Positions 7,936 through 15,626 of a DNA stretch of 64,000 nt are shown here, piece after piece. The notes beneath the pieces are model-generated. The model saw only the letters and a program-made list of their open reading frames with translations, was not told where the DNA came from and did not search any database. Within the stretch, counting starts at the first letter, position 1. Every line of letters begins with the position of its first letter. Where the stretch lies: the NCBI GenBank assembly GCA_942492065.1, contig CALODV010000013.1, forward strand, positions 434,001 through 498,000, written 5' to 3'. The stretch is from G963665815 sp942492065 (GTDB lineage Bacteria; Cloacimonadota; Cloacimonadia; Cloacimonadales; JAIOQZ01). A program made the translations under genes and the position numbers.

Positions 7936-8645
7936 GAAAGCTATTAATATCGTCTATACTTCTGGTTGCTGCTTTATTGAGCAGTATAGATATCATTTTT
8001 ATAGACAGCATTGATTTGAACCAACCGGAAATATACGATGAAATCAAATTATTTGAAGACACTGCGATTGACTCGTTAAAAAACCAGAGTCTCAAAATAT
8101 TTTCCGGCAGCATTACTGATAACGGCAAGTCGCTTAGCGACAGTTTGCAGGTTGAAATAATATCTCGGATGGATGCTGACTGGGTTATTCCTGATGATTT
8201 CAAATTTACTCTGGAAAATGAAAAAATTCTGGCCTCTAATATTGGAGAGGGCAACACAAAAAAACACATCTATGAAATTGATGGAAAGAAAATTGGTATC
8301 TTCTCATTATATTCACCTGACTATCCTGTAAGGAACTTCCTGCCAGATTCAACTCAGTTCGGTTATAATCTCGATGATATTCTCAAAGATTACATTCTGG
8401 AGCTTTCTGCAGAGACTGACTATATTCTCTTATGTACCGGAATTCCCAAAAAGATCATCAAGAACCTGATTAAAGGACTCCCCATAGATTTCATATACAG
8501 CACTGATTATAAAAAATATACTGATGAAACTTTGAATGATCACACCTATTTCATGACGGTCAAATCAGATCAGATTGGTGTACTAAAGATTGCTGCAGAT
8601 TCGACCAGAACCTATGAGTATAAAGAATATGGAAGATCGAAATAG
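7932..8645 (+). CDS. Exported protein resembling a degenerate metallophosphoesterase
   Basis: 237 aa with an N-terminal hydrophobic segment (about 4-20) likely to be a signal peptide or anchor. The remainder vaguely follows the 5'-nucleotidase/CapA-like pattern. It has a strand-turn GKKIGIFSLYSPDYPVRNF, then an ETDYILLCTGIPKKI segment, where intact enzymes have NxxD/GHxH metal ligands. Those ligands are not visible here, so catalysis is doubtful. The gene overlaps aroDE by 4 bp and the xer gene by about 17 bp, so it is embedded in the same transcript. Function unknown; the family assignment is tentative. Confidence 0.55.
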   Translation: MRKLLISSILLVAALLSSIDIIFIDSIDLNQPEIYDEIKLFEDTAIDSLKNQSLKIFSGSITDNGKSLSDSLQVEIISRMDADWVIPDDFKFTLENEKILASNIGEGNTKKHIYEIDGKKIGIFSLYSPDYPVRNFLPDSTQFGYNLDDILKDYILELSAETDYILLCTGIPKKIIKNLIKGLPIDFIYSTDYKKYTDETLNDHTYFMTVKSDQIGVLKIAADSTRTYEYKEYGRSK

Positions 8646-9543
8646 TCACATTCTGTTAAGCTATACTAAGTTTCTTAAATCTGCAGGATTGTCCTCTCAT
8701 AGTGTTTTGGCCTACACTAAGGATGCTGAGCAGTTTTTTCAATTCATTTCAAAGTACTTTGAATCAGAAGTTGTGAACATCAATGAAGTCAAAAAGTACA
8801 TGGTCAGGGACTTTCTGATGCATTTGAATTCCGAAGGCTACAAAAATCGTACTCTGGCACGCAAGACAACATCCCTGAAAAAATTCTTCAGCTTCTTACT
8901 GAAAAGAAATGAAATCAATGAAAATCCTGTCGAAAACTTGAAAACACCAAGATATGATAAGACTCTGCCGTCTTACTTCACAGAGAACGAAATGGTGCAG
9001 TTGCTCTCAATTCCGGATGTCACAACTAAATTTGGTGTTCGCAACAGAGCAATCTTAGAATTGATATACTCTTGTGGTTTGCGTATCAGTGAAGTATCCG
9101 GAGTATTATTAAGTAATGTTAATCTCAATAAAAAGGTAATTAAGGTCTTCGGTAAGAGAAGTAAGGAGAGGATTATACCTTTAACATCTGAATCGATTAA
9201 GACACTTAGAGCATATCTTAAATTGAGATCAAGATTTGACTCGCAACAGAGCATTTACCTTTTCCTGACTAAAAGTGGAAACCGGATGCAGACTGCTGAA
9301 CTCCGCTATATGATACAGAGATATATAAGTCTGATTACTTCCCAAAAAGGTTATAGCCCCCATACAATCAGGCATTCCTTTGCTACTCACATGCTCAATG
9401 ACGGAGCAGATTTACGCTCGATTCAAGAAATGCTTGGGCATGCGAACTTATCGTCAACCGAAATCTATACCCATATATCCTTAAAAGAGATTAAACAGCA
9501 ATACCACAATAACCACCCTAGATCTAAAAAGAATAAAGAGTAA
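8629..9543 (+). CDS. xerD: XerC/XerD-type tyrosine recombinase
   Basis: Site-specific recombinase with an N-terminal SAM-like core-binding domain (about 8-95) and the catalytic domain. All catalytic positions are present: Arg152 (SCGLRISEV), Lys176 (FGKRSKER), His245 and Arg248 (HTIRHSF), His271 (MLGHANL) and nucleophile Tyr280 (EIYTHIS). Such proteins resolve chromosome dimers at dif. XerC versus XerD versus a single-recombinase XerH-type cannot be told apart here. The start at 8629 is chosen because it gives the usual length (304 aa) and a small overlap with the preceding gene. An in-frame ATG at 8614 and a TTG at 8590 are alternatives, and none has a good ribosome site. No flanking repeats or cassette suggest an integrase. 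Confidence 0.9.
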   Translation: MEDRNSHILLSYTKFLKSAGLSSHSVLAYTKDAEQFFQFISKYFESEVVNINEVKKYMVRDFLMHLNSEGYKNRTLARKTTSLKKFFSFLLKRNEINENPVENLKTPRYDKTLPSYFTENEMVQLLSIPDVTTKFGVRNRAILELIYSCGLRISEVSGVLLSNVNLNKKVIKVFGKRSKERIIPLTSESIKTLRAYLKLRSRFDSQQSIYLFLTKSGNRMQTAELRYMIQRYISLITSQKGYSPHTIRHSFATHMLNDGADLRSIQEMLGHANLSSTEIYTHISLKEIKQQYHNNHPRSKKNKE

Positions 9544-9837
9544 TCCTAGTCTTTCTGTCTCACACTTAAAGCACAAAACCTGACAGGTCTACAATTTTAT
9601 TATACCTACTTTTACTAACAAGATAGTTTGTCATGCATTTTACATAACCACAGACTATACAAATATACGTCTCATTTTCTTTATACATGTACATCAATTT
9701 GAATTACAGTAAACAAATGTCAAGAGTATATTGATTTCGAGTAGATTTCTCCATAGAGTTCAGTCCCAGTTTGAATTGCCGAAATTCAATAACTTCTCTC
9801 AATCACTACGACTTATGTGTTACAAAAGTGATTATAC
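9544..9837. other. Intergenic spacer between convergent operons
   Basis: Very AT-rich. I see no RNA gene, no repeat shared with the rest of the window and no supported coding frame. A short plus-strand open frame from about 9731 lacks a ribosome site and runs through the terminator into the cyclophilin gene, so it is not annotated. Confidence 0.6.
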
Positions 9838-9866
9838 AAAAAAAACTGCCGTTTCCGGCAGGTTTT
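9838..9866 (-). terminator. Intrinsic terminator of the cyclophilin operon
   Basis: Perfect 6-bp stem CTGCCG (9846-9851) / CGGCAG (9856-9861) with a 4-nt loop. On the minus strand it is followed by eight T (complement of 9838-9845). On the plus strand four T follow, so it may also weakly stop the xer operon. Confidence 0.85.
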
Positions 9867-9885
9867 GTGAAAATAAATATAAAAT

Positions 9886-10692
9886 CTATTTCAAAGGGTT
9901 CTTGCTAGAAATAACAACTTTTTGAATTACAGCTTCAACGTCTTTGTTAGGTTTGTTGCTGCTATTAGAAGGTAATTTTTCTATCTTATGGGCAACTTCC
10001 ATACCCTTTAATACTTTACCAAAGACAGTGTGCTTACCATTCAATTGATGTGCTCCGGCTTTTCTTGTCACAATGAAAAACTGAGAGCCATTTGTGTTTG
10101 CACCTGCATTAGCCATACAGAATGTACCATAATCAACTTCAGCAATAAGAGAATAAACAACTCCAGTATATCCAGTTTTTTCTTTGAAATACTCGACAGA
10201 TTTTTCCATGATAAACCTACCTGACTGAGCCTGTGATGTTTTCATGATAATATCTTTTATCTCCGGATCAGGGTTAGCCTGATTTGCCTGCATATATGGA
10301 CCTAAAATCTGCATATAGACACTCCTTGCCTTTTCTTCGGTATCTATAGCTCCATTGAACTCACTAAAGCATTCATCCTCAAATCTGTAACCGGGTCCAC
10401 TTGTTCCAGTACCGAGAGGGCAGCCACCCTGAATCATGAAATCGTTAATAACTCGATGAAAAATTAGACCATCATAAAATGGTTTTTTAACTTTTTTGCC
10501 TGATTTTGGATCTGTCCACTCTTTTGTTCCTTCTGCCAGACCAACAAAATTATCCACTGTAACAGGTGTTTTATCTGCAAAAAGTTCAATGACAATATCA
10601 CCATAATTTGTTTTAATGGTTGCATATTTAGTTTTAGCACTTAAGCAGAAAACAACACTTAACAGCATTAATAATAATACAATTTTCTTCAT
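9886..10692 (-). CDS. Cyclophilin-type peptidyl-prolyl isomerase, exported (paralog 1)
   Basis: 268 aa with a Sec signal peptide (hydrophobic residues 4-19, cleavage probably after CLSA), so periplasmic. The cyclophilin core has the catalytic Arg in FHRVINDFMIQGG and the binding segment NTNGSQFFIV. The position of the cyclosporin-contact Trp is Gln (HQLNGKHTVFG), as in many periplasmic bacterial forms. A ~75-residue insertion, from the GYRFEDEC segment to the catalytic core's second half, is shared with its two neighbours. It is followed by a strong terminator and is the last gene of the run. It is very similar to paralog 2, also at the DNA level around 10240-10300 versus 11060-11120, indicating a fairly recent duplication. 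The role is folding of exported proteins by proline isomerisation. Confidence 0.93.
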   Translation of the reverse strand: MKKIVLLLMLLSVVFCLSAKTKYATIKTNYGDIVIELFADKTPVTVDNFVGLAEGTKEWTDPKSGKKVKKPFYDGLIFHRVINDFMIQGGCPLGTGTSGPGYRFEDECFSEFNGAIDTEEKARSVYMQILGPYMQANQANPDPEIKDIIMKTSQAQSGRFIMEKSVEYFKEKTGYTGVVYSLIAEVDYGTFCMANAGANTNGSQFFIVTRKAGAHQLNGKHTVFGKVLKGMEVAHKIEKLPSNSSNKPNKDVEAVIQKVVISSKNPLK

Positions 10693-10704
10693 ATTACTTC
10701 CTAA

Positions 10705-11526
10705 CTAAATATACTTCTTGATAACTATTTTTTCAATTATTGCCTGATTAGACTCAAGTGGTTTATCATTTTTATCTTTTTCAAGTGCTTCAATCTTATG
10801 GGCTACATCCATTCCTTTAATAACTCTGCCAAATACTGTGTGCTTCCCATTGAGCCAGCTGCAGCCTGCTTTCTTGGTTACAATAAAGAACTGTGAACCG
10901 TTTGTGTTCGGACCGGAATTAGCCATACAGAGTGTTCCGTAATCTACTTTCGCAATAAGTTTACCCTGTCCACTTACACTTCCGGTATATCCCGTTTTTT
11001 CTTTGAAATACTCAACAGATTTTTCCATAATAAATTTACCTGATTGTGCCTGAGAAGTTTTCATGATAATGTCCTTTATCTCAGGATCAGGGTTAGCCTG
11101 ATTTGCCTGCATATAAGGGACTAAAACCTGAGAAAATACTGTTCTTGCTTTTTCTTCGGAATCAATAGCTCCTGTGATTTCTTCACCCGGTTCATAGCAT
11201 TCATCTTCAAACTTGTATCCGGGTCCGCTTGTTCCTGTTCCAAGAGGACAGCCCCCCTGAATCATGAAATCGTTAATAACACGATGAAAGATTAAACCGT
11301 CATAAAATGGTTTTTTAACTTTTTGACCGGATTTTGGATCTGTCCACTCTTTGGTTCCTTCTGCCAGACCTATGAAATTCGCAACAGTTTCCGGAGTTGT
11401 CTCAGGAGTCAACTGAACCAGAATATCACCCTGATTAGTTTTAATCAAAGCATAACTACCTTTTTTACATCCAGTAAACATTAACAAAATCAACACTACA
11501 CAAACAAGCAATATAATTCTTTTCAT
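10705..11526 (-). CDS. Cyclophilin-type peptidyl-prolyl isomerase, lipoprotein (paralog 2)
   Basis: 273 aa beginning with a lipoprotein signal peptide (lipobox LMFTGC, acylated Cys20), so predicted to be anchored in a membrane facing the periplasm. Catalytic FHRVINDFMIQGG and NTNGSQFFIV motifs are intact, and the Trp in WLNGKHTVFG is retained. It shares with paralog 1 the unusual insertion containing PYMQANQANPDPEIKD, which is nearly identical in the two. The ribosome site is GGGAG. It lies 13 nt after paralog 3 and 12 nt before paralog 1. The three genes look like tandem duplicates retargeted to different compartments. Confidence 0.93.
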   Translation of the reverse strand: MKRIILLVCVVLILLMFTGCKKGSYALIKTNQGDILVQLTPETTPETVANFIGLAEGTKEWTDPKSGQKVKKPFYDGLIFHRVINDFMIQGGCPLGTGTSGPGYKFEDECYEPGEEITGAIDSEEKARTVFSQVLVPYMQANQANPDPEIKDIIMKTSQAQSGKFIMEKSVEYFKEKTGYTGSVSGQGKLIAKVDYGTLCMANSGPNTNGSQFFIVTKKAGCSWLNGKHTVFGRVIKGMDVAHKIEALEKDKNDKPLESNQAIIEKIVIKKYI

Positions 11527-11539
11527 AACATCTCCCTAT

Positions 11540-12280
11540 CTACTCACCATCTTCAAATAATATTTCTTGAATTACAGCTTCTTTACCTTTAACAGGTTTA
11601 TCATTAGCGTCTTTTTCAAGATCTTCTATTTTGTGAGCAATTTCCATTCCTTCAACTACTTTTCCAAACACTGTATGCTTCCCGTTAAGCCAACCGCAGC
11701 CATCCTTTTTGGTTACAATGAAGAATTGAGATCCATTGGTATTTGGTCCGGCATTAGCCATGGCAAGTGTTCCGTAATCGATGGAAGCTTTGAGTTTACC
11801 AAGACTTCTCATTGGTTCGCAACCTGTTTTATCATAGTAGAAGTTAAAATCTTTTGTCATAATTGGTAAAGGAGACTGCTGCTTAATTGCCTGATTAGTA
11901 ATCTCCATAATCTCTTCATCAGGATTTTCTGTAGAACGGATGTATGGTGCAATCACTTCTTCGAACATACGGAATGCATGTTCCTGATCAGTTATTTCTC
12001 CACTGAGCGCTTCTCCCTGCTCATAGCATTCATCAGCAAATGTGTAACCAGGTCCACCTGTACCGGTTCCGAGAGGGCAGCCGCCCTGAATCATAAAGTC
12101 TTTTATAACACGGTGAAAGATCAGACCGTCATAGAATCTTCTTTTGGTCATTTCTTTACTTGTCGGATCTGTAAACTCTTTTTCGCCTTTTGCCAGTTCC
12201 ACAAAATTCTTAACTGTTTCCGGTGCAGTCTCAGGCATGAGCTTTACTTTGATTTCACCATAATTCGTTTTAATAATCAT
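11540..12280 (-). CDS. Cyclophilin-type peptidyl-prolyl isomerase, cytoplasmic (paralog 3)
   Basis: 246 aa that starts directly in the cyclophilin fold (MIIKTNYGEIKVKL) with no signal peptide, so predicted cytoplasmic. Active-site motifs FHRVIKDFMIQGG, NTNGSQFFIV and WLNGKHTVFG are complete. It carries a counterpart of the family insertion (about 90-150), but its sequence is diverged from the other two. First of three tandem cyclophilin genes and only 2 nt after the LpxH-like gene, so it is part of the same transcript. Confidence 0.93.
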   Translation of the reverse strand: MIIKTNYGEIKVKLMPETAPETVKNFVELAKGEKEFTDPTSKEMTKRRFYDGLIFHRVIKDFMIQGGCPLGTGTGGPGYTFADECYEQGEALSGEITDQEHAFRMFEEVIAPYIRSTENPDEEIMEITNQAIKQQSPLPIMTKDFNFYYDKTGCEPMRSLGKLKASIDYGTLAMANAGPNTNGSQFFIVTKKDGCGWLNGKHTVFGKVVEGMEIAHKIEDLEKDANDKPVKGKEAVIQEILFEDGE

Positions 12281-12282
12281 TT

Positions 12283-13011
12283 TTACCTTTCCTTATATGT
12301 TTGTAATTTTAAATTTCCGTCTTCAAGTACCAGATATGTCTGATGTTTAACCCAGTCTCCCGAGTTAGCATATATACCTGACTTATACTCTATGATCATC
12401 GGTTTATGAGAATGCCCGAAGAATACAATATCGCATTCCTTGAGAAACTGCTGAGCAGAATACTTTAAGCCATTTTCTTTCCTTATTTCCAATTCTTTGG
12501 GGTGTTTTACATTCCTGCTGGATCGGGACATCAGCATTCCCAGTTTCAGAGCAAGATCAGGATGCAGCAGTTTGAAAACACGTTTCACGAATCTGTTACG
12601 GACTATCATTCTGAACAGCTTATATCTGCTATCACTTGCTGTATAAATATCACCATGGGTGGCAATAATCTTTTTACCATCTATTTCTGTTTTATAAATA
12701 TCAGTCTCTACCTGAAAACCAAGTTCCTGTTCCAGAAAATCCGAGAACCAGAAATCATGATTACCGGCAATAAACACGATCTTACAACCGGCATCAGTTA
12801 TATCTGCCAATTTACGCAGCAGCTGGAAATAACCTTTGATAATCACGGTATCCCACACGCACCATAAATCAAAAATATCTCCGTTAAGAATCAGCATATC
12901 CGCATCTTCCTTCACAAGATCAAGAAATCCCAGAACTTTTCTGTGTCTTTCGCTGATTTCTTCATTTTCAACAAATCTGTAATGCATATCTGAAGCGATG
13001 TATACTTTCAT
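12283..13011 (-). CDS. LpxH-like calcineurin-type metallophosphoesterase
   Basis: 242 aa. All metal-binding blocks are visible: SDMHY (DxH, about 7-11), NGDIFDLW (GDxxD), AGNHDFW (GNHD), THGD and FGHSHKP (GHxH). The order and the W/F following the blocks match the UDP-2,3-diacylglucosamine hydrolase (LpxH/YbbF) group, which acts in lipid A synthesis at the inner membrane. The exact substrate is not proven, as related proteins hydrolyse other phosphodiesters. Start at 13011 is chosen because it forms a TAATG junction with the upstream DUF4159 gene. An upstream in-frame start at 13077 would add 22 residues inside that gene and is unlikely. Next gene is a cyclophilin 2 nt downstream. Confidence 0.85.
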   Translation of the reverse strand: MKVYIASDMHYRFVENEEISERHRKVLGFLDLVKEDADMLILNGDIFDLWCVWDTVIIKGYFQLLRKLADITDAGCKIVFIAGNHDFWFSDFLEQELGFQVETDIYKTEIDGKKIIATHGDIYTASDSRYKLFRMIVRNRFVKRVFKLLHPDLALKLGMLMSRSSRNVKHPKELEIRKENGLKYSAQQFLKECDIVFFGHSHKPMIIEYKSGIYANSGDWVKHQTYLVLEDGNLKLQTYKER

Positions 13012-13661
13012 TAATTCACCATCATGTAATAAAATATATTCAAACCCATTTGCAAAGCCTTTTCCCTGACTGACCAAGGATCTTTATGCACTCGTTCAGA
13101 CGCCCAGCCATCACTGATATTTGCTTCATAAGTATATAAAACGAGTATTCTGCCATTATCATCGAAGATTGCGAACGCTTCCGGTCTCTTATCATCGTGT
13201 TTATGGGTCTTAGGTAAACCTTTAGGGAACTTGTAATAACAACTGAATAACTCATGATTAGCCGGCAGCTCCACAAACTCTCGTCCCGGGAAAACTTTTT
13301 TAATCTCCCTTCGAAATGACTTATCCATACCGTAATCATCATCAGCATAAAGAAAACCACCATTCTTAAAAAACTTCTTCAAATTTCTTATATCTGCGTC
13401 AGAAAAACTGACGTTACCATGCCCGGTCATAAAAACAAATGGATAATCAAACAGTTCTGCACTTGATGGAGTCACATTTATGAGTTCTTCAGAAAGATTT
13501 GTCTGTAGTTCATTGTTAATATATTTCGCCAGATTGGGAAGCATATCCGGATCGTTATACCAATCTCCTCCTCCGTCATAGTGAAGACGAGCGATTGAAA
13601 GACAGAACACAGGGCTTACATTCAAAGCTGTAATAATTAATAAACATACAATTTTTCTCAT
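13011..13661 (-). CDS. Exported DUF4159 domain protein
   Basis: 216 aa with a signal peptide (about 1-20, ending in PVFC-L). The mature protein fits DUF4159. It begins with RLHYDGGGDWYND, contains the glutamine-amidotransferase-like strand FPFVFMTGHG-like segment (PFVFMTGHG), then NGGFLYADDDYG, and ends with a long helix (REKALQMGLNIFYYMMVN). In other FCB bacteria DUF4159 proteins are periplasmic and often lie near MoxR/von Willebrand genes; none is present here. Function unknown. First gene of the LpxH-cyclophilin run; the stop overlaps the LpxH-like start by 1 nt. Confidence 0.8.
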   Translation of the reverse strand: MRKIVCLLIITALNVSPVFCLSIARLHYDGGGDWYNDPDMLPNLAKYINNELQTNLSEELINVTPSSAELFDYPFVFMTGHGNVSFSDADIRNLKKFFKNGGFLYADDDYGMDKSFRREIKKVFPGREFVELPANHELFSCYYKFPKGLPKTHKHDDKRPEAFAIFDDNGRILVLYTYEANISDGWASERVHKDPWSVREKALQMGLNIFYYMMVN

Positions 13662-13719
13662 GTATTACTTATTTGTATTATCCTTGTTATTGTCAATAAT
13701 TAATGCACAGATTAATAAT

Positions 13720-13737
13720 TAATTGCTGCAGCAATTA
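13720..13737. repeat. 18-bp perfect palindrome upstream of the DUF4159 operon
   Basis: TAATTGCTGCAGCAATTA is self-complementary over its whole length. It lies in the 169-bp spacer between the end of the signalling operon and the start of the DUF4159 operon. It could be an operator for the latter, or (as a TGCA-loop hairpin) part of a weak terminator for the former; there is no T tract. Confidence 0.5.
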
Positions 13738-13830
13738 GAAGATCTTCGTCTTTTTGTAATAGTCGATTCAATTTCAGATTTCATCAGATGACAATCTCGG
13801 AAATTTTATAGTATCAGCAAGGGGACAAGA

Positions 13831-14439
13831 TTATTTTTTGCTTTTTCGTGACTTAGGCACTATTCCATAGTGTTCTGCTGTACATTCAGGACATAAACCA
13901 TGACTAAAATCCAGGGCATAGTTTTTCCCGAAATACACTTCCATGGGCTGCCAGTTGCTGCTCTTCCTGTGGTCAGTTCCGGGAACCTTGATCTTAAAAC
14001 ACTCTGTACACATTGTAAGCTCACTCAGGAACTTAGAATTAACAAGTTTGTGTGATATAGTTTTGTTAAGTTTAAATTGCTTAATCCCCTGTTTGATTAT
14101 AGGGTGCATCTTCTCGTAACTCATAGGTTTTACCAGAAAACGAAAGATATTACCTTCATTAACAGCACGCATAGCTATATCAAAATCGGGACCACCTGTA
14201 TTTATTATCAATACGGTTTCGTTCGAAATCTTTTTCGCTTCGGAAGCAAATTCAAGCCCATCCATCCCAGGCATCATATAATCCGTAACAATAACAGAGT
14301 ATTGCTCCCTGTCTTTCATTTTCTCCAGAGCTTCAAAACCGCTTAAAGCAGTATCAACATGATACAGCATACCGAAATGTCTTCTATAAGATGCAAGTAT
14401 ATTCGGTTCATCATCTACAAATAACAACCTGTTCAACAT
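13831..14439 (-). CDS. Response regulator with C-terminal zinc-ribbon-like (SHGxCPxC) domain
   Basis: 202 aa. The receiver domain (1-~120) has acidic pocket Asp9/Asp10, phospho-acceptor Asp53 (VTDYMMPG) and Lys in FLVKPMS. There is no DNA-binding output. Instead the last ~60 residues contain CTEC (144-147) and SHGLCPEC (Cys183, Cys186). This is a small Cys4/His module, seen as a tail on many kinases and regulators, where the canonical form reads CxxCKxxR...SHGxCPxC. It probably binds a metal and/or mediates interaction. The start overlaps the REC-HDOD gene by 7 bp. It is the last member of a three-gene kinase/regulator cluster. Confidence 0.88.
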   Translation of the reverse strand: MLNRLLFVDDEPNILASYRRHFGMLYHVDTALSGFEALEKMKDREQYSVIVTDYMMPGMDGLEFASEAKKISNETVLIINTGGPDFDIAMRAVNEGNIFRFLVKPMSYEKMHPIIKQGIKQFKLNKTISHKLVNSKFLSELTMCTECFKIKVPGTDHRKSSNWQPMEVYFGKNYALDFSHGLCPECTAEHYGIVPKSRKSKK

Positions 14440-15626
14440 TCAATTTCCTCACTTTCAGCAAACTCATTGACAGATTCCGTCAATTGTTTATCTTCCAGCA
14501 TTTTTTTATTAATATTTTCTTCTTTATCAAGTAGCACACCTGCCTGTTTATTGGCAAGATAATTTGCTATCTGGAGTGATGTTTTTTCCTGACTTTGCAT
14601 AAATGGGATACCATCGTATTCATGATGTCCGGCAACTGCATCAACTACTATTTCAGGGATTGCCCACATTTCGAGAAGATAAGCGGCAACCAGTTGATGA
14701 CTAACCCCCAGCTTATTCATTTCATTCTCATACCTGGTTGTGTTTTTGTTTGCAGCAGTACTTTTTGAGCTGGGATACTCATCTTTAAATTCGCAGGCAA
14801 GTACTAGTTTGCCAATATCATGCAGCAGCCCCGCAATAAAAATATCATCCAAAACATTCTTGCGAACCATCTTGAACATTGCGAATTTCTTTGCGAGAGA
14901 TGCGACTTTAATTGAGTGATTCCAGAGTTGTTCATAGTCAACTTTAAGATTGTTTTCATTAGAATAGTGTCGAAATATCTGCATAGACAAAGCAAGATTC
15001 TTTATCGTGTTAATTCCCAGAAGATTGACTGCCTGCTGAGGATTAGTTATACGCTTAGACAATCCGAAAAAGGATGAATTCACCAGTTGAAGAATCTTGG
15101 ATGACATTCCGATATCCCTTCCAATAATCTCCCCAATTGTCTTCAGAGAGTAGTCTTTATTCTTAAGTTCTTCCTGTATTGCTTGATACATCTCTGGTAA
15201 TGATGGTAGAGTTTTGATTGTTGTTATCTTTGCCAACACCTTCCTGTCTGCGATCAATTTCTTAAATTTTATCATTCTTGTAACTTTTTGCAGCAACCCA
15301 TCTATACTGAAAGGTTTGGTATATAATTGATGTGCACTCTTAATAGCGTTATAAGAAAGCTCATCATCGGAAAAAGAAGAAAACAGAATTCTGATGATAT
15401 GTGGGTATTCCTCTTCAACATAGTTCAAAATTTTCAATCCGGTAATACCTTTCATTACGTGATCAGTTACAACAACGTCAAAATCATGACTGTTAATAAT
15501 ATTGATTGCCTCCACCCCACTGGAAGAAAACTGGAATTTCCAGTTTTCAGGATAATTGAATAATCGCCTTCTTATAGCTGCAAGAGTATTTCTATCATCA
15601 TCAATAAACAAAATAGATATATCCAT
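14433..15626 (-). CDS. REC-HDOD signalling protein
   Basis: 397 aa. An N-terminal receiver domain has Asp9-11, phospho-acceptor Asp55 (VTDHVMKG) and Lys in YTKPFS. The HDOD domain (about 135-340) begins LPSLPEMYQAI and includes GRDIGMSSKILQLVNSSFFG, a region with LLHDIGKLVL, and AGHHEYDG. HDOD proteins are regulators of two-component and second-messenger signalling, usually considered catalytically inactive. Retention of an HD pair (LLHDIGK) is common and does not prove phosphodiesterase activity. It is encoded immediately after the histidine kinase (stop and start directly adjacent), making it a likely direct phosphotransfer target. Confidence 0.9.
   Translation of the reverse strand: MDISILFIDDDRNTLAAIRRRLFNYPENWKFQFSSSGVEAINIINSHDFDVVVTDHVMKGITGLKILNYVEEEYPHIIRILFSSFSDDELSYNAIKSAHQLYTKPFSIDGLLQKVTRMIKFKKLIADRKVLAKITTIKTLPSLPEMYQAIQEELKNKDYSLKTIGEIIGRDIGMSSKILQLVNSSFFGLSKRITNPQQAVNLLGINTIKNLALSMQIFRHYSNENNLKVDYEQLWNHSIKVASLAKKFAMFKMVRKNVLDDIFIAGLLHDIGKLVLACEFKDEYPSSKSTAANKNTTRYENEMNKLGVSHQLVAAYLLEMWAIPEIVVDAVAGHHEYDGIPFMQSQEKTSLQIANYLANKQAGVLLDKEENINKKMLEDKQLTESVNEFAESEEIEC

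Noticed and set aside
8629..9543. Xer-like gene as the integrase of a mobile element
   Set aside because: It is embedded in a chromosomal operon with no tRNA gene, att-like repeats or element genes nearby; it fits a housekeeping Xer.
9731..9925. Small plus-strand frame after the xer gene
   Set aside because: No ribosome site, and it crosses the cyclophilin terminator into that gene's 3' end.
13012..13077. Upstream extension of the LpxH-like gene
   Set aside because: The added 22 residues lie inside the DUF4159 gene and are not part of the conserved fold; the TAATG junction at 13011 gives the normal start.
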